Source of the DNA: Actinoplanes sp. NBC_00393
GTDB lineage: Bacteria > Actinomycetota > Actinomycetes > Mycobacteriales > Micromonosporaceae
NCBI RefSeq assembly: GCF_036053395.1
Contig: NZ_CP107942.1
Coordinates: 5,918,501 to 5,982,500 of the forward strand
DNA: 64,000 nucleotides
Reading direction: 5' to 3'
Below the pieces are notes generated by a model that was not told the origin of the DNA, did no database searches, and worked only from the letters and a program-made list of their open reading frames with translations. Shown piece after piece: positions 34,365 through 42,176 of the stretch (positions within the stretch are counted from its first letter, which is position 1; every line of letters begins with the position of its first letter). The position numbers were made by a program, and so were the translations under genes.

Positions 34365-35117
34365 ATGCGCACCGTAGTCATCGCAGGAGGAACCCGGGGC
34401 ATCGGCGGGGCCCTCGCCGACCGGCTCCGGCAGGACGGCGACCGGGTCATCGCCCTCGGCAGCGCCGACGCCGACCTGACCTCCGTCCGGCAGACCATCG
34501 ACCTGACCACCCGGCTGCCCCCTCGGATCGACACGCTGGTCCTGGCGGCCGGCCGCTTCGACCAGCGCCGGGTGGTCACCGGCGAAGGCTTCGAACAGAC
34601 CTTCGCGATCGGCGTGCTGGCCCGCTATCTGCTCCCCTCCCTGCTACGGCCCGCACTGGAGGCGAGCCCGGCGCCGATGGTCCTCAACCTGTGCGGCACC
34701 GGCGGCATCAAGGCCAGGCATCTGCACTGGGACGATCTGCAGCTGACCCGCGGCTACCGGATGTTCACCGCGACCATGCAGGCCGCCCGCGCGAACGATC
34801 TGCTCGGCGCCGGCTTCCCGGATCGCTATCCGGGCATTCGGTACGTCCTCTACAACCCGCTCCTCGTCGACAGCGGCATGCACCGCTACCTGCGGCAGCC
34901 GGGGCGCACGCTGGTGGGCGCGGCCGCACGGTTGTTCGGCCAGTCACCGGCCACGGCGGCCGAGCCGCTGGCCGCGCTGATCCACAACCCGCCCGCCGCG
35001 CCGCTGACCGCCTTGCGCCGCGGCACGCCGGTCCCGCTGACCGGCCCGAACTTCGACCCGGCGACCGCGGCCCGCCTCTACACCGAGCTGGAAACCCTGA
35101 CCGCGGCGCTGCGCTGA
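34365..35117 (+). CDS. Short-chain dehydrogenase/reductase family protein
   Basis: 250 aa Rossmann-fold protein with the cofactor motif VVIAGGTRGIGGALADRL (residues 4-21) and LVLAAGRFD in place of NNAG. The catalytic YxxxK is not in canonical form: the region reads GYRMFTATMQAAR, so the lysine is missing and catalysis is doubtful. Divergent from hxlR. Could be an atypical SDR that binds NAD(P) as a sensor. Confidence 0.8.
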   Translation: MRTVVIAGGTRGIGGALADRLRQDGDRVIALGSADADLTSVRQTIDLTTRLPPRIDTLVLAAGRFDQRRVVTGEGFEQTFAIGVLARYLLPSLLRPALEASPAPMVLNLCGTGGIKARHLHWDDLQLTRGYRMFTATMQAARANDLLGAGFPDRYPGIRYVLYNPLLVDSGMHRYLRQPGRTLVGAAARLFGQSPATAAEPLAALIHNPPAAPLTALRRGTPVPLTGPNFDPATAARLYTELETLTAALR

Positions 35118-35136
35118 CCCACAGCCCACGGCTTCC

Positions 35137-35297
35137 CGCCCGCCATTCCATGCGTCACCGCCAGCCGGCAGGGCTCAGCTGGCACTGACGCACCTAATAC
35201 GCCCGCCATTCCATGCGTCACCGCCAGCCGGCAGGGCTCAGCTGGCACTGGTGCATCTAATACGCGCGCCATTCCATGCGTCAGCGCCAGCCGGGCA
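35137..35297. repeat. 63-bp tandem repeat, 2.6 copies
   Basis: CGCCATTCCATGCGTCA recurs at 35141, 35204 and 35267, exactly 63 bp apart, followed by CGCCAGCCGGCAGGGCTCAG and a GGCACTG end. It lies just after the SDR gene. The rest of 35298-35926 contains no gene I can support. Confidence 0.9.
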
Positions 35298-35926
35298 TGA
35301 CTGGGCTCGCGTCGACCGATGAGGCCGCGGTCGCCTCCGGGGTGCACCGGGTTGCGGCGGTTCCAGCAGGCTGGCGGGGTGATCAGCAACGGGGTCCGGC
35401 CGGTATCGCGTGCCTGCGGACTGGCCGGACCCTGCGTCGGCCCCTGGGTGCAGGCCCGCCGGCCGCGACGCACGACCGTGTGCGACGCGCCAGTACTTTC
35501 CGGAAGGCACCGACCTGTCGATCCACAGCTACCGTCGCCACCGAACTCAACGCTCCCGCCCCAGCCCTCGACGCGCTGCTGTCAGCCACCGCCACCAGCA
35601 CAAACACCCACCGGCAGAAGTCCGCCCGCGCCATACGTGCCTGGGCGCCAGCCGTCTCGGGCGGCCGGGTGCAGCCCGCCATTGCGTGCTTGGGCGGCGG
35701 CCCGGACCGCTCGGCCGTCGCCCACGCATGCCAACGGACGCCCACGACCGGCCTCGGCTGCGGCTCGGCCGGCCGCCTACGTGGGTGGGTGGGCTCGGGG
35801 AGGGCTGGTGAGAGTGCGCCCGTGCTTCAGCCCGGCGGGCGCTGTGGGGCCGGGACCCGATGGGGAGGCCGCGTGGTTCGGCGGGGCGGTCACGGTTGGG
35901 TGGGGCGGGGTAGGTCGTACCGATGA

Positions 35927-37069
35927 TCAGCCTGCGAAGCGGGAGCTCCGTGCCATGGTGCGGTAGGCGGCCAAGGCCGAGGAATCGGTGTCGAACCGGA
36001 AGTTGTGGTCGCTGTCGTGCTGGACGTCGGTGTCGAACCAGACGACCGCGCCGACGGACGGGGTCTTCTTGACCCACGTGTTCAGCTGCTTGATCCAGGT
36101 GGCCTTCGACTTCACGGCGGCCGTCTCGGTCAGGATGATCGGCTTGCGGCTGCCGTAGAGCTTGGTGATCGGGTTGAACAGCGTCGACGGGGACTCGCCG
36201 TAGAAGTTGTAGCCGGAGACGCCGACCCAGTCGACGTAGGCGTCGCCCGGGTAGTACTTCTGGATCTTGTTGGCGGTGGTGTTGGGCGAGGAGTTCCAGT
36301 TCGGGCTCCACACCCAGGCGATGTTGTTCGCGCCGACCTCGTCGAAGATCCGGTGGATCCGCTTGTACGCCTTCACGTAGTTGGCCGGACCGCCGTTCTG
36401 CGGGCCGCTCCACTCGAACCAGTCGCCGTTCATCTCCCAGCCCCAGCGCAGCAGGATCGGGCGCTTCATGGCCTTCAGCTTGCGGGCCACCGAGCGGATG
36501 TTCCCGTCCGACGAGCCGTTGTTGATGCCGCCCAGCGGCGCGCCGTGCCAGGAGACCAGCAGCACGCTGTTCTTGCTGACGTCCGGCTCGGAGGTGGGGA
36601 TGTAGCCCTGCCACGGGTAGAACCGGTGCACGATGCGCTGCTCACGGTCGAGCTGGCCGCGCCGCAGCGACAGGCTCTGGCTCAGCGACTTGCCGCCGAG
36701 CGCCATGTAGGAGCCGAGCATCGCCTTGCCGGGGAGGAACGGCACCGGGCCACCGCGGCCGTCGGAGGCCGCCGCGTTCTGCGTGGCCGCCGGTTTCGCG
36801 ATCGGCTTGGCCGAAGCCGGAGCCGAAGCCGAAGGCGCAGTCGACGGGGCAGCGGATGCCGAAGGGGGCGCCGGCGGGACGGCGGAGGCCGCTGCGACGG
36901 CCGCATCCAATGGGGCGGAGGCGGAAGTCGTGGTGGCCGGCGCCGGAGCGGCGGCCCCGGTCGTCTCAGCGCCGGCGGAGGTGCCACAGCCCGCCAGAAG
37001 GGTCAGGGCCAGCAGCGCCGGAATGCCCCGACGCGAGAGCCCACGGCCGTTGTCCGGCTCGGAAACCAC
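35927..37069 (-). CDS. Secreted lipoprotein glycoside hydrolase, GH26 (beta-mannanase type)
   Basis: 380 aa. Lipobox LLAGC at about residue 28, then a long Ala/Pro/Ser linker (residues about 30-105) and a GH26 barrel. The acid/base glutamate is in LRWGWEMNGDWFEW and the nucleophile in IILTETAA, with AWVWSPNWN and YVDWVGVSGYNFYG between them. Expected to cut beta-mannan or related glucans at the cell surface. GTG 37069 has AGGAG a few bases upstream. Confidence 0.92.
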   Translation of the reverse strand: MVSEPDNGRGLSRRGIPALLALTLLAGCGTSAGAETTGAAAPAPATTTSASAPLDAAVAAASAVPPAPPSASAAPSTAPSASAPASAKPIAKPAATQNAAASDGRGGPVPFLPGKAMLGSYMALGGKSLSQSLSLRRGQLDREQRIVHRFYPWQGYIPTSEPDVSKNSVLLVSWHGAPLGGINNGSSDGNIRSVARKLKAMKRPILLRWGWEMNGDWFEWSGPQNGGPANYVKAYKRIHRIFDEVGANNIAWVWSPNWNSSPNTTANKIQKYYPGDAYVDWVGVSGYNFYGESPSTLFNPITKLYGSRKPIILTETAAVKSKATWIKQLNTWVKKTPSVGAVVWFDTDVQHDSDHNFRFDTDSSALAAYRTMARSSRFAG

Positions 37070-37372
37070 ACCTACTCCTGTCGAGCGACTGCAAAGTCCG
37101 CCTCATCATGCCCCACCGCCGAGCGGTTCGTCTCGCCCGGACGGCCCATGGATGACCTTGATGACGTACCGCACACCGCGAATGCGACAAGCTCCCCCGC
37201 TGTCGGAATAACCGGGCATTTACCCAGGATCCCGCATCATCCGATCATCCGAAAAAACTGCCGGAACAGCGGCCCGGAAAGCGAACGCCGGACGGCCCGG
37301 GAAGCGCGGCGTAGGTTCTTTTTCCGGTACGGGAAACCATTCCCGGAAAAGTCAGACGGGGGTTCAATCATC

Positions 37373-37687
37373 ATGCGCGTTCGGAAACTGGGTGCCGCAT
37401 TCGGGACCGTGCTCTTCCTTGCCACCGCGGGCCTGGCCCAGGCCGCCGGCCCGGCTGCGGCCGCACCGGCCGGTGGCACGGCGGTGACGAGTGTCGCCGA
37501 CTTCGGGGACTTCAAGAAAGGCTACCGGGACGGCTATCGCGACGGCTGGGAGATGGCCCGCGACGAGTGCGAGAAGATGCAGAAGTTCGCGTTCAAGTTC
37601 GACGACGACGAGACCGACTACATGCGCGGTTACGACAAGGGATTCGACCGCGGCTTCGAGAAGGGCTTCTTTGAATACTGCGACTGA
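37373..37687 (+). CDS. Small secreted protein with repeated aromatic/glycine turns
   Basis: 104 aa. Signal peptide (residues 1-36), then a charged mature part with repeats of the form G-[YF]-x-x-G: KKGYRDGYRDGW near residue 50 and MRGYDKGFDRGFEKGFF near the C-terminus. Two cysteines (in DECEKM and EYCD) could form a disulfide. Family not recognised; the turns resemble small metal- or wall-binding repeats. Divergent from the GH26 gene, and a perfect 11-bp terminator hairpin follows (37696-37731). Confidence 0.7.
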   Translation: MRVRKLGAAFGTVLFLATAGLAQAAGPAAAAPAGGTAVTSVADFGDFKKGYRDGYRDGWEMARDECEKMQKFAFKFDDDETDYMRGYDKGFDRGFEKGFFEYCD

Positions 37688-37695
37688 CGCTCCTG

Positions 37696-37731
37696 GCGGG
37701 TGGATTCCAGAGCACGCTGAAATCCACCCGC
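37696..37731. terminator. Bidirectional terminator hairpin
   Basis: GCGGGTGGATT (37696-37706) and AATCCACCCGC (37721-37731) are perfect inverted arms of 11 bp with a 14-base loop, between the convergent small secreted protein gene and the acyl-CoA ligase gene. Confidence 0.8.
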
Positions 37732-37741
37732 GCTCGGAGTT

Positions 37742-39541
37742 CTAGCCGTACAGCTGGTCGATCTCGGTGGCGTAGCGTTCCTGGATGATCCGGCGGCGCA
37801 GTTTCAGCGTCGGGGTCAGCTCACCGCTCTCCGGCGTCCAGCCGGTCGGCAGCACCCGGAACGTCTTGACCTGCTCCGGCCGCGCCAGCTTCGAGTTGGC
37901 CGCCTCGACCGCCGCGGTGATCTCGGCGACCAGCGCGGGCTCGGCGGCCAGCTCGGCCAGCCCGGCGGCGGTGATGCCCTGCTTGGCCGCCCACACCGGC
38001 ACCATCTCCTCGTCGAGGGCGATCAGCGCGGTCACGTACGGCCGGCGGTCGCCGATCGCCACGGCCTGGGCGATCAGCGGGTGCGCCCGCAGCAGGTTCT
38101 CGATCTGCGCCGGGGAGATGTTCTTCCCGCTCGAGTTGATGATCAGTTCTTTCTTGCGGTCGGTGATCGTCAAGTAGCCGTCGTCGTCGAGCGTGCCCAC
38201 GTCACCGGTGGCCAGCCAGCCGTCGGCGTCGGTGACCGGGTCGACCCCGCCGTCGGCGCGCAGATAGCCGAGGCAGACCAGCGGGCCGCGGACCAGGATC
38301 TCGCCGTCCTCGGCGAGCTTCAGCTCCATGCCCGCGTTGACCCGGCCGACCGTCCCGGTGCGGAAGTGCGTCGGCGTGTTGATCGTGGCGGTGCCGGTGG
38401 TCTCGGTCATCCCCCACACCTCGAGCACGTCGACCCCGAGCCCGGCCAGGTAGAGCAGCACCTCGACGGGAATCGGCGCGGCGCCGCTTCCGGCGTGGAT
38501 CATGTTGTCCAGACCGAGCCGGGCCCGCAGCGGCTTGAGCACCTTCTCGTCCAGGACGGCGAGCTTGGCGGCCAGCTCCGGCGGCACCGGCTTCTCCGCG
38601 GCGCGCAGGTGGTACGCCTCCAGCGCGACCGCCCGTGCGGCGTCCACGGCGGCCCGCACCTGCGGCTCAGCCGCGGCGAGCTGCCCCTGCACCCCGGCGA
38701 CCATCTTCTCCCAGATCCGCGGCACCCCGAAGAACGAGACCGGCCGGATCCGGACCAGCCCGGCGAGCAGCTGCGCCGGATCGGGGCAGATGGTCACGTG
38801 CCCGGCCCGGTAGATCGGGTTGTAGATGCCGAGGATGCGCTCGGCGATGTGGGCCAGCGGAAGGTACGCCAGCGAGGCGGCATGATCCGGCACATCGACC
38901 GTGGCCTCGAGCACCACCGACTGGTAGATCACGTTGCCGTGGCTGAGCACCACACCCTTCGGGTCGCCGGTGGTGCCCGAGGTGTAGAGCAGGGTGACCG
39001 GCTGCTCGGGGCGCACCTCACGCCACGTCTTCTCGAACGTGACGAGGTCCGGCTCGCCGGCCATGAGCTGCCGCAGGCTCACCAGCCCGTCACCCTCGGC
39101 GTCGAGAACCACGACGTGGCGCACCTGGGGCAGGTCGGCGAGGAGCGGCCTCCACCGCTCCAGCTCCTTCTCGCCCTCCAGCACGATGATCTCGGCGGCG
39201 CTGTGCCGGGCCAGGTAGGCGAGCTGCTCGGGGGAGAGCGTCGCGTACACCGTGGACGGCACCGCGCCGAGGTGGGCGGCGGCCAGGTCGACCAGCCAGT
39301 GCTCGGGCCGGCTGGACATCTGGATCAGCATGCGGTCGCCGGAGCGCAGGCCGAGGTCGGCGAGCCCCCGGGACAGCACGGCGACCTCGTCACGCAGCTC
39401 ACGCCACGTGCGGGTGCGGTCGTCGCCGAGCACGCTGAGCGCCGGCAGGTCGGGGAACTCGGTGGCGTTGCGGTGCAGCAGGGCGGGAATCGTCAGGCCG
39501 CGGACGGTGTCGGCGCACCGCTGGGCGAGGTCGGCATCCAT
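37742..39541 (-). CDS. Long-chain acyl-CoA synthetase (FadD15-like)
   Basis: 599 aa ANL-superfamily ligase that activates fatty acids to acyl-CoA. The P-loop-like core LLYTSGTTGDPKGVVLSHGN, the A5 region VWGMTETTGTATIN, the A8 hinge TGDVGTLDDDGYLTITDRKKELIINSSGKNISPAQIEN and the late PEQVKTFRVLP segment are all present. The C-terminal catalytic lysine region is in LKLRRRIIQERY. ATG 39541 follows GGAGG. It lies downstream of a double-TetR gene and shares an upstream 20-bp motif with fadA. Confidence 0.92.
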   Translation of the reverse strand: MDADLAQRCADTVRGLTIPALLHRNATEFPDLPALSVLGDDRTRTWRELRDEVAVLSRGLADLGLRSGDRMLIQMSSRPEHWLVDLAAAHLGAVPSTVYATLSPEQLAYLARHSAAEIIVLEGEKELERWRPLLADLPQVRHVVVLDAEGDGLVSLRQLMAGEPDLVTFEKTWREVRPEQPVTLLYTSGTTGDPKGVVLSHGNVIYQSVVLEATVDVPDHAASLAYLPLAHIAERILGIYNPIYRAGHVTICPDPAQLLAGLVRIRPVSFFGVPRIWEKMVAGVQGQLAAAEPQVRAAVDAARAVALEAYHLRAAEKPVPPELAAKLAVLDEKVLKPLRARLGLDNMIHAGSGAAPIPVEVLLYLAGLGVDVLEVWGMTETTGTATINTPTHFRTGTVGRVNAGMELKLAEDGEILVRGPLVCLGYLRADGGVDPVTDADGWLATGDVGTLDDDGYLTITDRKKELIINSSGKNISPAQIENLLRAHPLIAQAVAIGDRRPYVTALIALDEEMVPVWAAKQGITAAGLAELAAEPALVAEITAAVEAANSKLARPEQVKTFRVLPTGWTPESGELTPTLKLRRRIIQERYATEIDQLYG

Positions 39542-39650
39542 CGTGTTGCCTCCTTCGAGGCTTGTGACGCTCGGCACATCCTCCATCGCCGCGACTGTAA
39601 ACGCCGATTAACTTCTTTGGGAAGGGGCGTGGTCGATCCGTCGGCAAGAT

Positions 39651-39670
39651 TGCGAATCTTGGCTAACTTT
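39651..39670. promoter_or_regulatory. Motif shared between fadD and fadA upstream regions (copy 1)
   Basis: On the minus strand this reads AAAGTTAGCCAAGATTCGCA, 17 of 20 identical to the copy before fadA at 40912-40931. A shorter GAAGTTAATCGGC (minus strand, 39603-39615) lies nearer the fadD start. Candidate binding site of the neighbouring double-TetR protein. Confidence 0.5.
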
Positions 39671-40893
39671 CAGGCCGTCAGGACGGTGCACATCAGCCGC
39701 ACCAGGTGGGTGTCCATCCCGGTGCGCCGGTCGAACCGCACCCACCGGCTCAGATCGGCCACCACGTTGAGCGCCGCGTGCACCAGCACCCGCGCCTCGG
39801 CGGCCGGCACCTCGGGACGCAGCCGGCCGAGCAGCCCCACCCACTCCTCGACGTGCAGCCGCTGCACCTTGCGCAGCTCGTGCCGGTCGGCGTCGGGCAG
39901 ATTGTTGTTCTCCGCCAGGTAGACCGAGACCAGGGCACTGCGCTCGAAGGTCAGCTCGACATAGGACTCGGCCATCCGGCGCAGCGCGTCGGCGTCCCCG
40001 TCGGCACGCGACAGCGCGACCGCGGTGGTCTCGGCGACCCGCTCCGACGCGCGGTAGAAGGCTGCGGCCAGGATGTCGGCCTTGCCGGGGAAGTACCGGT
40101 ACACGCTGGAGGCGTTGATGCCGGCGGCGCGGCCGATCTCCTCGACGCCGACGGCGTGGTAGCCGTACCGATGGAACAGCTGGACCGCCTCGGCCAGCAG
40201 GATCTCGCGGCGCGCGCCCACCCGCGTGACCGGCGGCTCCGCGCGCTGCTCCGCCACCGGCACCGGCGTGGGCGGCTCGTCGCTGAGCACCGCACGCGCC
40301 ACCCGGTGCAGGGCTGCCTCGGCGCGGCCCTTGGCGATCGCCGCGCGGTGCGTGCCGAGGCTGCCGAAGACGCTGAGCGCGGCCCGGACCAGGGCGTCCG
40401 CGTCCGGCCCGGTGAGCTCCGGGCGCACCTGCAGCAGCGGCACGGCCAGCCGCTGCACGAACATCGCGAGCCCGTCGCGGAACTCCTCGCGGTGCTCGCC
40501 GGTCAGATACCGCCACTCCCACTGGTAGAGCCCGGCCACCTTGCGGCCCTCGACGGCGAGCCGGGCCAGCACGCCGAGCAGCTCGTCCAGATCGGTACGC
40601 CCCTCGGTGGCGGTCAGCACGGTGTCGGCCAGCTGGCGGGTGGCGTGGACGAGCATCGCGTACTTGTTCGGGAAGTGGCGGTAGATCGCGGGGCCGCTGA
40701 TCCCGACCGCGGTGGCGATCTCGTCGATGCTCACCCCGTGGTAGCCACGCTCGCAGAACAGCTCGGCGGCAGCCAGGGCGAGCTGCGCCTTGCGATCCTT
40801 GGGCCGCTTGCGGGCCTCGATCGGCGGGTGCACGGCCGCCAGCCTAGTCGTGATCTGCGGTTCGCTGCACGTTCGTTCCCGTAGCCTTGACAC
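39670..40893 (-). CDS. Double TetR-domain transcriptional regulator
   Basis: Up to 407 aa, about twice the usual TetR length. Two TetR helix-turn-helix domains are visible: GVSIDEIATAVGISGPAIYRHFPNKYAML in the first half (about residues 54-83) and AVGVEEIGRAAGINASSVYRYFPGKADIL in the second (about 248-277), each followed by a helical domain. The likely start is GTG 40833, giving 387 aa; the frame is open to 40893. It lies between an acyl-CoA ligase (same strand) and fadAB (divergent), so it is the probable local regulator of fatty acid degradation. Confidence 0.85.
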   Translation of the reverse strand: MSRLRERTCSEPQITTRLAAVHPPIEARKRPKDRKAQLALAAAELFCERGYHGVSIDEIATAVGISGPAIYRHFPNKYAMLVHATRQLADTVLTATEGRTDLDELLGVLARLAVEGRKVAGLYQWEWRYLTGEHREEFRDGLAMFVQRLAVPLLQVRPELTGPDADALVRAALSVFGSLGTHRAAIAKGRAEAALHRVARAVLSDEPPTPVPVAEQRAEPPVTRVGARREILLAEAVQLFHRYGYHAVGVEEIGRAAGINASSVYRYFPGKADILAAAFYRASERVAETTAVALSRADGDADALRRMAESYVELTFERSALVSVYLAENNNLPDADRHELRKVQRLHVEEWVGLLGRLRPEVPAAEARVLVHAALNVVADLSRWVRFDRRTGMDTHLVRLMCTVLTA

Positions 40894-40931
40894 CTAGCGG
40901 AAACATCGGCAAAAGTTAGCCGCAATTCGCA
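40887..40931 (+). promoter_or_regulatory. fadA promoter with regulator site
   Basis: TTGACA (40887-40892) is a perfect -35; the -10 position is poor (AAAAGT at 18 bp). The shared motif AAAGTTAGCCGCAATTCGCA (40912-40931) covers the -10/start region, as expected for a repressor site. Confidence 0.5.
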
Positions 40932-40947
40932 TCCGAGGGAGTAGGCG

Positions 40948-42162
40948 ATGACTACCGAGGCCTTCATCTACGATGCCGTGCGGACCCCGCGCGGACGAGG
41001 CAAAAAGACCGGCTCGCTGTACGGGGTGAAACCCATCTCCCTGGTCGTCGGCCTCATCGACGAACTGCGGCGGCGCTACCCGACCGTGGATCCGGCCGAC
41101 ATCGAGGACGTCGTGCTCGGCGTCGTCTCCCCACTCGGGGACCAGGGCTCCGACATCGCCAAGACCGCCGCGATCGCCGCCGGTCTGCCGTACGAGACGG
41201 CCGGTGTCCAGCTCAACCGCTTCTGCGGCTCCGGTCTGGAGGCGGTCAACGTGGCCGCCCAGAAGATCCGCTCCGGCTGGGAGGACCTGGTCCTCGCCGG
41301 CGGTGTCGAGTCGATGTCGCGGGTGCCGATGGGCTCCGACGGCGGCGCCTGGGCGCTCGACCCGGAGACCAGCCTGAACACCGACTTCATCCCGCAGGGC
41401 ATCAGCGCCGACCTGATCGCCACCATGGACGGTTACTCCCGCACCGACGTCGACACCTTCGCCCTGGGCTCGCAGCAGAAGGCGGCGAAGGCCTGGCAGA
41501 ACGGGTATTTCGACAAGTCCGTGGTGCCGGTCCGCGACCGCAACGGCCTGCTCATCCTGGACCGTGACGAGCACATCCGCGCCGACTCCACCCTGGAGGG
41601 TCTGGGCAACCTGCCGGCGTCCTTCGCGGTCATCGGCGACCAGGGCGGCTTCGACGCGGTGGCGCTGCAGAAGTACCACTGGGTCGAGAAGATCAACCAC
41701 GTGCACTCGCCGGGCAACTCCTCCGGCATCGTCGACGGCGCCGCGCTCGTCATGATCGGCTCGGAGGCCGCCGGGCAGCGCGCAGGCATCACCCCGCGCG
41801 CCCGGATCGTCGCGGCCGCGCTCAGCGGCGCCGACCCGACGATCATGCTGACCGGCCCGGCGCCGGCCGCCCGCAAGGCTCTCGCGAAGGCCGGGCTCAC
41901 CGTCGACGACCTCGACCTCGTCGAGATCAACGAGGCGTTCGCCGCGGTCGTGCTGCACTTCATCGACGACCTGAAACTCGACCCCGAGATCGTCAACGTC
42001 AACGGCGGCGCGATCGCCATGGGTCACCCGCTCGGCGCCACCGGCGCCATGATCCTCGGCACCCTCGTCGACGAGCTGGAGCGGCGCGGCGGGCGGTACG
42101 GCCTGGCCACCCTCTGCATCGGCGGCGGCATGGGCATCGCCACGATCGTCGAACGGCTCTGA
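40948..42162 (+). CDS. fadA: Acetyl-CoA acyltransferase (thiolase)
   Basis: 404 aa. Catalyses the last step of beta-oxidation. The nucleophilic cysteine is in [18 protein letters not shown]; the histidine is in [18 protein letters not shown] and the second cysteine in [17 protein letters not shown] 40948 has GAGGGAG upstream. It precedes fadB by 14 bases, forming the standard fadAB trifunctional enzyme pair. Confidence 0.95.
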   Translation: MTTEAFIYDAVRTPRGRGKKTGSLYGVKPISLVVGLIDELRRRYPTVDPADIEDVVLGVVSPLGDQGSDIAKTAAIAAGLPYETAGVQLNRFCGSGLEAVNVAAQKIRSGWEDLVLAGGVESMSRVPMGSDGGAWALDPETSLNTDFIPQGISADLIATMDGYSRTDVDTFALGSQQKAAKAWQNGYFDKSVVPVRDRNGLLILDRDEHIRADSTLEGLGNLPASFAVIGDQGGFDAVALQKYHWVEKINHVHSPGNSSGIVDGAALVMIGSEAAGQRAGITPRARIVAAALSGADPTIMLTGPAPAARKALAKAGLTVDDLDLVEINEAFAAVVLHFIDDLKLDPEIVNVNGGAIAMGHPLGATGAMILGTLVDELERRGGRYGLATLCIGGGMGIATIVERL

Positions 42163-42176
42163 GGGAGATCTTGAAG

